From the NCBI GenBank assembly GCA_029820875.1, contig JALGUK010000020.1, positions 1 to 13,648 on the forward strand: a stretch of DNA of 13,648 nt, given 5' to 3'. Origin of the DNA: Candidatus Zipacnadia bacterium (GTDB lineage Bacteria; Armatimonadota; UBA5377; JALGUK01). The notes beneath the pieces are model-generated. The model was given only the letters and a program-made list of their open reading frames with translations. It did no database searches and had not been told where the DNA came from. This document shows positions 1 to 6,916 of this stretch, piece after piece (within the stretch, counting starts at the first letter, position 1; every line of letters starts with the position of its first letter). The translations under genes and the position numbers were made by a program.

Positions 1-688
1 ACTGTTATGGTTGACCTTCGACCCGATGAAATTGCAGACCGAAATCTCCGCCAACCGCCCGTCACGGATGACCGTGATATAAGCCGTAACCTTCTCTGGC
101 ATCTCCGAGGCGATGGGGCCAAGTACGAGCGCCACGGCCACTGCGTTGATTCCAATTTGCTCCGCCAGGCGCAGCATCGAGTCCACGAATGGATCGGAGA
201 AGACAACAACAACCACCGCACCCGCAAAAAGCGCCAGCCCCGCCTTCAGCAGGCGCCCTCTGGATGGAGGGTTCCGCACCGTTCCGGAGAAACCCCGTGC
301 TTCGCGTGCGACGTGGTAAATGTACATCCCGAACAGGGCCAGGAGAACGCCTGCGTCTTTAAGGTCGAATCCCCCCCCCTCCCAGGCCAACAAAAGGGCG
401 ACAAGGGCCGTCACCAGCAGGTAAATCGCATCAATTTGTGTCGCCTTGGACAACTCGACGGCTTTCACTGGATGCCGACTGACGCGGCTGGTGGCCAATA
501 GCACAACCGAACCGTACCCGAGGGTCACCAGCAGCGTACATGCGCGGCAGTGTTGTAATCAGGCCAAGGAGGATGCTCCCCGCGAAGTTGCGTCCATATT
601 TCTCCGCAAAAGTTTCCGCCCCATAGCTCAAAAGCCACGCGGCGCTCGCAATAATAAGCAGCAGGGCCGTAAACTCAAATGCGACCAT
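1..688 (-). pseudogene. Sodium/calcium exchanger-family membrane protein, internally deleted and frameshifted, cut by the left edge
   Basis: Intact CaCA-family exchangers swap cations across the membrane through two alpha repeats. The ATG at 686-688 follows a good AAGGAG ribosome site 6 bases upstream. The first 48 residues read as an N-terminal hydrophobic helix leading into the alpha-1 motif GLITTLP. That frame then leaves the family pattern and stops near 431. From about position 543 the next frame continues the protein (TLLVTLGYGSVVLLATS and further hydrophobic segments) to the window edge without a stop. It includes an alpha-2 motif with GPIASEMPEK and GSKVN. The alpha-1 acidic residue after LP and the glycine/asparagine half of that repeat are absent, so the junction at about 538-547 looks like a deletion with a frame change, not a simple one-base indel. 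It lies 35 bp after rtcB, probably in the same transcript. An assembly error is the alternative. Confidence 0.75.
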
Positions 689-723
689 TCAATGCTCCTT
701 AGAGCGCTGCATCTCAAAACGCC

Positions 724-2193
724 TTATCCTTTTACGACCCCAAGGGGCCGCATTTTGCATACAATGCGCGCGATTCCGGCCCCATCGCAAACATCCACCA
801 CATCGCTGACGTTCTTGTACGCATCAGGTGCTTCCTCGGCCAGAGTCTTTTTCCCTGTAGCCATCACCACGATGCCCTGGGCGCGCAACCGCTCGTAAAC
901 CTGACCGCTCGAGGCCTTCCGCAACGCCGCCGACCGGCTCAACTCGCGGCCCGCCCCGTGACAGGCGGAACCAAACGTCTCCGCCATCGCCTGCTCAGTC
1001 CCGACAAGAAGATAGGACGCGCGCCCCATGTCGCCGGGGACAATGACCGGCTGACCGATGTCGCGGTACGGCTCGGGCACATCAGGATGGCCGGGCGCGA
1101 ACGCACGCGTGGCACCCTTGCGGTGGACGCACAGGCGGCGCAGTTTCCCGTCTACAGTGTGCTCCTCGATTTTGGCGATGTTATGTGCGACATCGTATAC
1201 CATCTGCAGGCCCAGCTTGGCGGCTCCCAGCTTGAATGTGCTCTCGAACGCCTCGCATACGCGGTGGGTGATTACCTGGCGGTTCGCCCAGGCATAATTG
1301 GCGGCGCAGGCCATCTGAGCCAGATACATCTTCGCCTCAGGCGAGTCAAGAGGTGCGCAGGCAAGTTGGCGGTCCGGCAGGTGGATGCCGTACTTCTTCA
1401 CCGCCCGCTGCATGATGACCAGGGAATCGTCGCAAACCTGATACCCGAAGCCGCGCGAGCCTGTGTGGATCATGACGGTTATCTGACCTTCGTCGAGAAT
1501 GCCCATCGCCCGCGCCTTGGCGGGATCTTGAATCTCCTCGACAACCTGCACCTCGAGGAAGTGGTTGCCGGAGCCGAGGGTTCCGAGTTGCGATTGAGCG
1601 CGCTTGCGGGCCTGCGGGCTCAGCCCCGCCGGGTCGGCACCCGCCAGGCGCCCTCCTTCCTCCGTCACATTGAGATCTTCGCGCACCCCGTAGCCATGGG
1701 TAACCGCCCAAGATGCTCCCTCAACCGTCACGGCGTCCAATTGCGCGTTCGTCAGATGTATGGCGCCCTTAGACCCGACTCCAGCCGGTACGAATTCGTA
1801 CAGAGCGGTTATCAGCGCATCTAACCGCGGTTGAACATCCGCCAGATTGAGGTCTGTTCTGAGAAGTCGCACACCACAATTGATATCATACCCCACTCCG
1901 CCTGGCGAGACGACCCCTGTGTCCATGTCCATCGCCGCCACACCGCCGATGGGAAAGCCGTAGCCGTAATGAATGTCGGGCATTGCCAGAGAGGCCTTGA
2001 CAATACCCGGCAGGCAGGCGACGTTCGCGACTTGCTGGGGGGAGTTGTCCGATTGGATCTTGGCCATCATCGCTTCATTGGCGTAAATGATTCCGTCAAC
2101 GGACATCCCCTCTTGATACGTCCGGGGGATGCGCCAGCGGAATTCATCGAGCCGTTCCATTTTACCCCTGAAGCCTTTTGTGCCATTGCCCAT
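724..2193 (-). CDS. rtcB: RtcB family 3'-phosphate RNA ligase
   Basis: RtcB joins RNA ends carrying 2',3'-cyclic or 3'-phosphate to 5'-OH ends, using GTP and Mn2+ in the cytoplasm. It acts in RNA repair or tRNA splicing. The 489 residues match the usual length. Key residues of the family are all visible: metal-binding Cys106 in GYDINCGVR, Asn210-His211 in GSGNHF, His243 in IHTGSRG, His337 in VYDVAHN, and the guanylylated His412 in GSACHGAGRE. The start at 2193 has a strong GAGGAGGG site 7 bases upstream. Family alignment would also allow the ATG at 2160 (MERLDEFRW), which is nearer the usual N-terminus. The gene starts 17 bp after the dciA-like stop and is probably co-transcribed with the replication genes. 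No archease gene or rtcR-type regulator is visible. Identity is secure; only the exact start is open. Confidence 0.96.
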   Translation of the reverse strand: MGNGTKGFRGKMERLDEFRWRIPRTYQEGMSVDGIIYANEAMMAKIQSDNSPQQVANVACLPGIVKASLAMPDIHYGYGFPIGGVAAMDMDTGVVSPGGVGYDINCGVRLLRTDLNLADVQPRLDALITALYEFVPAGVGSKGAIHLTNAQLDAVTVEGASWAVTHGYGVREDLNVTEEGGRLAGADPAGLSPQARKRAQSQLGTLGSGNHFLEVQVVEEIQDPAKARAMGILDEGQITVMIHTGSRGFGYQVCDDSLVIMQRAVKKYGIHLPDRQLACAPLDSPEAKMYLAQMACAANYAWANRQVITHRVCEAFESTFKLGAAKLGLQMVYDVAHNIAKIEEHTVDGKLRRLCVHRKGATRAFAPGHPDVPEPYRDIGQPVIVPGDMGRASYLLVGTEQAMAETFGSACHGAGRELSRSAALRKASSGQVYERLRAQGIVVMATGKKTLAEEAPDAYKNVSDVVDVCDGAGIARIVCKMRPLGVVKG

Positions 2194-2200
2194 CTCTTAC

Positions 2201-2208
2201 CCCTCCTC
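2201..2208 (-). promoter_or_regulatory. Ribosome binding site favouring the upstream rtcB start
   Basis: GAGGAGGG on the minus strand sits 7 bases before the ATG at 2191-2193. It is much stronger than the AGGGG close to the alternative ATG at 2160, so I chose the longer protein. Confidence 0.6.
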
Positions 2209-2209
2209 G

Positions 2210-2833
2210 TTACGTCTCCGGCTCCACATTTTCCGGAACGTCAGGGGTACGGCGCGTCGCTATGCGGCAACACACACATTCATCGCCCCCGAAGACCAGT
2301 TCGCCGCACCGAACACACGGGCGCCAGCCGTGTTGCTGACGCCACCTATCCAGGCGCATCTGTGCCACAAGAAGACGCTGGACCATTGGGGCCAGCTCAG
2401 GCGCAGTGGCCTTCGCCGCTTCAGCAACAGCGGCTTTTTCCTCATCAGTGAGCGCGACGGCCTCAAGTTCCTCGCGCGCAGGATGAGGCGCTGCTCTCTC
2501 CTGCTCGTCCTGCTCGCTGGACTGCACCCGGCCGCGTGTGCTGAACCGTATCTCGCGGACTACGTTACCGCCAAGCTTGTCATTCAGCCGCTGACGTATC
2601 TCGCCTTCGTGCAGCGCAAGCTCCTGGGCCCACGCCGCACCTTGCGTCTTTACATAAAGAACCCCGCGGTCTACCCGGATGACTTCCGTCTTGGCGGCGA
2701 CCGCCTTCCCTACTACATCTTCCCACACAACCGCCGCCTGCTCCTGTCGTGCCCTATCCCACAATCCCAGACCGCGCAGAAGGCCCTGGACGGCTTCTCC
2801 GGCGGTACCTACCCGGCTGTCCCGCTTCAACAT
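2210..2833 (-). CDS. DciA-like protein (DUF721) with a C-terminal zinc ribbon
   Basis: DUF721/DciA proteins take part in loading the replicative helicase DnaB in bacteria that lack DnaC or DnaI loaders. Residues about 12-100 carry the DUF721 pattern: a helical start with LGL, VVWEDVVGKAVAAKTE, the strand segment GVLYVKTQGAAWAQEL and an NDKLGG ending. An acidic, alanine-rich linker and a helical segment follow (about 105-168). A four-cysteine cluster then follows: C173 and C176 in CVRC, and C186 and C189 in CVCC, as in a small zinc ribbon. At 207 residues it is longer than a minimal DUF721 protein. The start ATG lies in ATGTTGA, overlapping the recF stop by 7 bp, so translation is probably coupled. 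The neighbourhood (recF, dnaN, dnaA) supports a replication role. The domain call is good; helicase loading is inferred from the family. Confidence 0.85.
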   Translation of the reverse strand: MLKRDSRVGTAGEAVQGLLRGLGLWDRARQEQAAVVWEDVVGKAVAAKTEVIRVDRGVLYVKTQGAAWAQELALHEGEIRQRLNDKLGGNVVREIRFSTRGRVQSSEQDEQERAAPHPAREELEAVALTDEEKAAVAEAAKATAPELAPMVQRLLVAQMRLDRWRQQHGWRPCVRCGELVFGGDECVCCRIATRRTPDVPENVEPET

Positions 2834-3948
2834 GTCCGTTCCACCCGTCCTTGCTCCACCTGAAACACCGCCATCGCGCGAGTAGCCGGGTCGTCGAGAA
2901 CGTGTGCGTCCGTCGCAGTCAGCAACACCTGGTCGGCTGTATCGGCCAACTCCAATACGCCCATGGCGCGCCGCTGGTCCAGCTCTGAAAGGACGTCATC
3001 AAGCAAGAGCACAGGAGCCTCCCCGAGCCGCTCATCTGCAAGTTGAAACTGCGCCATCCGCAGCGCGATTGCAGCGGTTCGCTGCTGCCCTTGTGAGGCG
3101 AAACGCCGACCGGACCGCCCCCGGATATAAATTCCAAAATCGTCCCGGTGCGGACCGAGGATGGTCATGCCACATCTCAACTCCTGCAAGCGACGTGCAG
3201 CCAGTTCCTCGACGAGACGCTCAGCCGCAGCAGATGGCGCCTCTTGTGTATCAACGCTGAAGCTCGGTCGGTACCTCAGTGTCAGCGTCTCACTTGCTCC
3301 TGCGAGTCTTTGATAGACGGAGGCCGCTGACTTCTCCAGAGCGCCCAAGAACTCCATTCGTGCGGATACCAGCGCAACGGCATACTTCGCCAGCTCGCAG
3401 GTATAAGCATCCAATGCCGTCGTATCGCCTCGGCCTTCGGCAACGTGCCGTAGCATCTCGTTTCGCTGTCGGACGACCCGCCGGTAGCGGGCAAGATCGT
3501 CACAGTACCTCGCAGACAGCTTGCTAATCTCAACATTGAGCATCCGCCGGCGAACGGCCGGCGCTCCTCGAACAATCTCTACGTCCATAGGGCTGAAGGA
3601 GATGACCGCTGCCTGCCTCATCACTTGCGAAAGTTGCCTGGCCGGGGTCCCATTGACCGCAAACGACTGTCGAGAGCGCTTCGAAATGCGGACGCTCAGC
3701 TCAACGGTGGCCCTCTGCTTCCTTTGAAAACGCGCGTATACGGCTCCCTCATCCCGGCCCCATTGTACAAGCTCCTCGGGGCGTGCTCCGCGTCCGGATC
3801 GAGTCGTTGAGGCGACCTCAACAGCTTCCAGTAAGTTGGTCTTACCTTGCCCGTTCGCACCGACTATGAGAACCACACCCGGAGGAACCTCAAGCACGAG
3901 GTCGGCGTAGTTGCGGAAATTATGGAGCTTCAGGCGGTCAAGAACCAT
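2827..3948 (-). CDS. recF: DNA replication and repair protein RecF
   Basis: RecF is an ABC/SMC-like ATPase that binds gapped DNA and helps RecO/RecR load RecA during recombinational repair. The 373 residues fit the family. They show a Walker A motif GANGQGKTN at about 30-38, right after the typical start LDRLKLHNFRNY, then SFSPMDVEIVRGAP at about 118-130 and GPHRDDF at 265-271. The ABC signature region SQGQQRT lies at 285-291, and the Walker B/D-loop segment LLLDDVLSELD at 314-324. The gene begins 57 bp after dnaN and its stop overlaps the next gene by 7 bp, placing it in the dnaN-recF-dciA unit. gyrB, often found next in other bacteria, is absent here. Nothing suggests damage. Confidence 0.97.
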   Translation of the reverse strand: MVLDRLKLHNFRNYADLVLEVPPGVVLIVGANGQGKTNLLEAVEVASTTRSGRGARPEELVQWGRDEGAVYARFQRKQRATVELSVRISKRSRQSFAVNGTPARQLSQVMRQAAVISFSPMDVEIVRGAPAVRRRMLNVEISKLSARYCDDLARYRRVVRQRNEMLRHVAEGRGDTTALDAYTCELAKYAVALVSARMEFLGALEKSAASVYQRLAGASETLTLRYRPSFSVDTQEAPSAAAERLVEELAARRLQELRCGMTILGPHRDDFGIYIRGRSGRRFASQGQQRTAAIALRMAQFQLADERLGEAPVLLLDDVLSELDQRRAMGVLELADTADQVLLTATDAHVLDDPATRAMAVFQVEQGRVERTC

Positions 3949-4005
3949 ACCTTCAGCCCCAGGGGCCAGTGCTTGGAAAGCATTTGACGTGATAGGGCCC
4001 TAATA

Positions 4006-5112
4006 TCATATAATTTGCATCGGCATCAGGACGTAAACATACCCAGACTCATCAACAGGCCGAACCACGCCGGGGTTCAGCGCTCCGGTAAGCTCTATCT
4101 GCACTTGTTCTGAATCGAGAATCTCCAGAGCCTGCAGGAGATACCGCCCATTGAACGCAATCTCAATATCCTCACCCTCCAACTGTACCGGGGTCTCCTC
4201 ATGGGCCGAGCCGACATCCTGGCTGTCCGCGTTCAGAGAAAGAGTCTCGCCATCAGTTCTGAAGATAACCCGGTTTGCATCCTCACGGGCCACCACTATG
4301 ACCCGCCGGAGGGCATCCTGCAGCGTTTCCCGATCAATAGTGAGTTTCTTGTCCCAGGAACTTGGAATCACCTTCTCATAATTTGGGAACTGCCCCTCAA
4401 TCAGCCGCGACCATAGCGTGACATGCGGCAGCTCAAACTTGACATGCGTCGCACCGACACTCACGCTCACTTCCTCATCCGCATCCTCATCCAGAATACG
4501 AGCAAGTTCGGTAAGCGCACGGACAGGGACAATTACTCTGCGTTCCTCCTCCACCTGCACATTTCCCTCTGCTTCAGTAAGAGCAAGCCGATGCGTATCC
4601 GTAGCCACAACATGGAGACGCTCAGGTGCCAAAACGAAAAGTGCACCTGTAAGAATCGGCCGCGTTTCATCGGCTGAAGCTGCAAAGGATGTCTGCTCAA
4701 TCGCCCGCCTGAGTGCCCCTTGCGTAATGGTAAAAGTTGCACCCTCATCCACATCCGGCACCGTAGGAAATTCCTCTGCAGGTAGGCCCCTTATAGCATA
4801 GTCTGACCGCTCGCATGTAATCTTTGCAGTACTGGAATCGTCCACTTCAATGGTCACAGAGGCCTCGGGCAGATTGCTAATAACCTCGAGAAGTATTCGC
4901 GCTGGAAGTGTCACCGCACCGGACTTCTGGATATCCGCATCCACACTCGCGCTCATGCCTATTTCCAGATCTGTCGCAACCAAGCGCATTCCTTCGCCGG
5001 CGGCATCTATCAGAAGGTTAGTCAGAACTGGAAGAGTAGTTCTGGATGAGACGGCTCTCGCAACAGTCTGCACGCCCCCAAGAAGCACGTTGCGATCACA
5101 AGCGACTTTCAT
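4006..5112 (-). CDS. dnaN: DNA polymerase III beta subunit (sliding clamp)
   Basis: The beta clamp is a ring-shaped dimer that tethers DNA polymerase III and many repair proteins to DNA. The 368-residue protein has the usual three-domain length. It starts MKVACDRNVLLGGVQTVARAVSSR, contains TLPVLTNLLI and the ATDLEIGMS stretch of domain I, and has ATDTHRLAL in domain II. It ends with VYVLMPMQII, a variant of the conserved C-terminal MPMRL-type peptide that helps form the partner-binding pocket. The ATG at 5112 has G-rich Shine-Dalgarno-like sequence upstream, but its spacing is not ideal. A 290-bp spacer separates it from dnaA, and recF follows after 57 bp. A sigma70-type promoter candidate sits just after the dnaA stop, so dnaN need not depend on dnaA transcription. 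Confidence 0.97.
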   Translation of the reverse strand: MKVACDRNVLLGGVQTVARAVSSRTTLPVLTNLLIDAAGEGMRLVATDLEIGMSASVDADIQKSGAVTLPARILLEVISNLPEASVTIEVDDSSTAKITCERSDYAIRGLPAEEFPTVPDVDEGATFTITQGALRRAIEQTSFAASADETRPILTGALFVLAPERLHVVATDTHRLALTEAEGNVQVEEERRVIVPVRALTELARILDEDADEEVSVSVGATHVKFELPHVTLWSRLIEGQFPNYEKVIPSSWDKKLTIDRETLQDALRRVIVVAREDANRVIFRTDGETLSLNADSQDVGSAHEETPVQLEGEDIEIAFNGRYLLQALEILDSEQVQIELTGALNPGVVRPVDESGYVYVLMPMQII

Positions 5113-5169
5113 TGCCTGCCGTGACCCCCCTTGAAGCTATTGCGGTCTTCAAATAAGCTATACCGTGAA

Positions 5170-5178
5170 TTATCCACA
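5170..5178 (+). promoter_or_regulatory. Perfect DnaA box TTATCCACA
   Basis: It is identical to the high-affinity E. coli-type DnaA box. It lies between dnaN and dnaA and is followed about 22 bp later by the AT-rich tract. A chance match is unlikely at this location but not excluded. Confidence 0.75.
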
Positions 5179-5366
5179 GACCAACTGCTGTACTACGACG
5201 TTTCTAACAGCTATATATAAATACCATCGTAGACACCGTAGAGCTTGTGGAAAGGGACAACAACTGGTGTCCGAGGCTTATTTGCAGGTAGTGTGTGTTG
5301 TTAGTAACTATTGAGGAAGCAGTGTAAAACGTCGGCTTTGTCAACAGGGCCTGTATCAACATGCTT

Positions 5367-5395
5367 AGTTTACACAGCCTTCCCCAAAGAGTCAA
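5367..5395 (-). promoter_or_regulatory. Candidate sigma70-type promoter for dnaN
   Basis: Reading leftward, TTGACT (5390-5395) is separated by exactly 17 bases from TAAACT (5367-5372). It sits 8 bp after the dnaA stop and about 250 bases before the dnaN start. The -10 hexamer overlaps a one-mismatch DnaA box (5368-5376), so DnaA could repress it. The -35 has five of six and the -10 four of six consensus bases. Confidence 0.5.
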
Positions 5396-5402
5396 CAAGT
5401 TG

Positions 5403-6803
5403 TTAGGAGCCACGTAGTCTTGCCCGCAAGTCCATTATCTGGCTGCGAAAATTGGGGTCCGAGTCAATCATCTCGCGAATTTTGTTGTAGCTATGTAATA
5501 CCGTTGAATGATCTCGGCCTCCAAATGACGCACCAATATCAGGCGTTGAACTGTCAGTCAGCTCTCTGGTGAGGTAGATGGCGACTTGACGCGCCAAAGC
5601 AATCTGTTTGTTCCGCCGTTTCCCCTTGAGGTCCTCCGTGTCCAGGTGATAGTACTCGCTGACAACACGCTGAATGTTGTCGATTGAGGCATGTTCAGAA
5701 TTCTCGCCGGTCGAGTAGTCCCGCAATATCTTCTCAGCTATTTCCAGCGTAACTTGGGTATTGTTCAACGAGGCATAAGCAATTACCTTTGTCAATGCAC
5801 CTTCAAGAATTCGGATATTGGACTGAACCAGGTCAGCAATGTAATCGAAGACCTCGCTGGGGATGTCCACCAACTCCCCTTCGGCCCTCTTTTCCAGGAT
5901 TGCGCGCCGCAACTCGCGGTCCGGGCGGCCGATATCGGCTACGACACCCCATTCGAAGCGGGAGCGGAGGCGATCATCCAGTAGTTGAAGGTCCTTGGGC
6001 GGCACATCGCTTGAGACTACAATCTGCTTGTTGGTCTCGTAGAGGGTGTTAAATGTATGGAAGAACTCCTCCTCCGAGCGCGTCCCCTCTCTGGCCGCGA
6101 TGAACTGGATGTCATCCACGAGCCAGATGTCCACGTTGCGGTACTTGCTCCTGAAAGCACTGGTCCGCTTTTCCCTGATAGCGGTGACAACGTGGTTGAC
6201 GAAGTTCTCACCTGATATATACACAACGGTGAACTCAGGATGCTCAGCCAGGACATGATGGCCTATTGCTTGCATCAGATGCGTCTTGCCGAGGCCGACG
6301 CCACCGTGGAGAAAGAAGGGGTTATAGGAGTCGGAGGGGTTCTGTGCAACGGAATGTGCAATTGCGTGGGCGAACCGGTTGCTTTTCCCCACGATGAAGT
6401 TCTCAAAAGTGTACCTCGGATTGAGACCCATCGAGGGAAACGCATCGCGGGCTGGAGCTGCTTGCTTTTGCTGTGGAACCTCGGTATCTAGTGGTGCGGG
6501 AGTGTCTTCGGGTGGCTGTTCGCCCGGGCTTACCACGAAGTCGACCGTAACGGAGTTCCCGATAAGTTCACTGAGACAAGCCGCCACCAGGGATGCGTGA
6601 CGTTCTTCCAGCCAGTTCTTGGCCAGCTCGCTACTGACACCCAGTACGACCCGGTCATCATCAAACACAAGCGGCACTGCATCTCGCAGGTAGGCATCGA
6701 ATGTGACCCGGCTCATTCGGTTCTCTAAAGCCCGTAGGGCTGAGTACCACACATCCCGGGCTCGTTTCTCGGTTCCAGTATCTGCTCCCGCCACAATCAT
6801 CAC
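5403..6803 (-). CDS. dnaA: Chromosomal replication initiator protein DnaA
   Basis: DnaA binds DnaA boxes at oriC, oligomerises with ATP, melts DNA and recruits DnaB. The 466 residues show all domains. Domain I is at about 14-90 (VWYSALRALE through NWLEERH). A short proline/glutamine-rich linker follows at about 92-128. The AAA+ domain has Walker A GGVGLGKT (167-174), Walker B WLVDDIQF (227-234) and RLRSRFEWG (278-286), which contains the arginine-finger region. The C-terminal DNA-binding domain has the signature GASFGGRDHSTV (424-435). After Walker B the stretch AAREGTRSEEEFF appears about two residues longer than the common AGKERTQEEFF. The start is uncertain: GTG at 6803, the adjacent ATG at 6800, or GTG at 6794. 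A GGAAGG site lies close upstream and best fits 6794. An ATPase-HTH gene precedes it by 113 bp. Confidence 0.97.
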   Translation of the reverse strand: MMIVAGADTGTEKRARDVWYSALRALENRMSRVTFDAYLRDAVPLVFDDDRVVLGVSSELAKNWLEERHASLVAACLSELIGNSVTVDFVVSPGEQPPEDTPAPLDTEVPQQKQAAPARDAFPSMGLNPRYTFENFIVGKSNRFAHAIAHSVAQNPSDSYNPFFLHGGVGLGKTHLMQAIGHHVLAEHPEFTVVYISGENFVNHVVTAIREKRTSAFRSKYRNVDIWLVDDIQFIAAREGTRSEEEFFHTFNTLYETNKQIVVSSDVPPKDLQLLDDRLRSRFEWGVVADIGRPDRELRRAILEKRAEGELVDIPSEVFDYIADLVQSNIRILEGALTKVIAYASLNNTQVTLEIAEKILRDYSTGENSEHASIDNIQRVVSEYYHLDTEDLKGKRRNKQIALARQVAIYLTRELTDSSTPDIGASFGGRDHSTVLHSYNKIREMIDSDPNFRSQIMDLRARLRGS

Positions 6804-6916
6804 CTTCCCGTAGTAAAGCGGATGGACAAGACGCCGGTGCGCGGCGTCCGGGCAGCACGTCGAGTGACGCCTAATGTTGCGTTTTCTTGGCTCCCTCCTT
6901 GTGAGTTTGGATTAGA

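Larger units (their letters stand above)
5113..5402. other. dnaA-dnaN spacer with a DnaA box and AT-rich segment; possible part of oriC
   Basis: This 290-bp gene-free spacer holds one perfect DnaA box, TTATCCACA at 5170-5178. Three sites have one mismatch to TTWTNCACA: 5246-5254 (minus), 5321-5329 (minus) and 5368-5376 (plus). An AT-rich tract with TATATATAAATA follows the perfect box at about 5212-5223, with TACTAC between them. Box, short spacer and AT-rich run together resemble the basal unwinding element of origins such as that of Bacillus subtilis. The spacer also carries the dnaN promoter candidate. It could be the unwinding half of a bipartite origin, or only a DnaA-regulated leader of dnaN. 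Confidence 0.5.

Noticed and set aside
371..379. Nine-C run as the site of the exchanger frameshift
   Set aside because: At nine bases the downstream exchanger frame reads straight through it. The frame change lies near 540. A length error there remains possible in raw reads.
7..501. 164-residue plus-strand open frame at the left edge
   Set aside because: It is antisense to the exchanger, whose family motifs read clearly on the minus strand. It has no ribosome site or recognisable protein.
958..1824. 288-residue plus-strand open frame
   Set aside because: It lies wholly antisense to rtcB, whose catalytic residues are intact. It has no recognisable domain; it is a by-product of GC-rich codon use.
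6891..6900. Strong AAGGAGG ribosome-site-like sequence upstream of dnaA
   Set aside because: No ATG, GTG or TTG follows at a usable distance in any frame, and the dnaA frame has no start there. Probably chance or a leftover.
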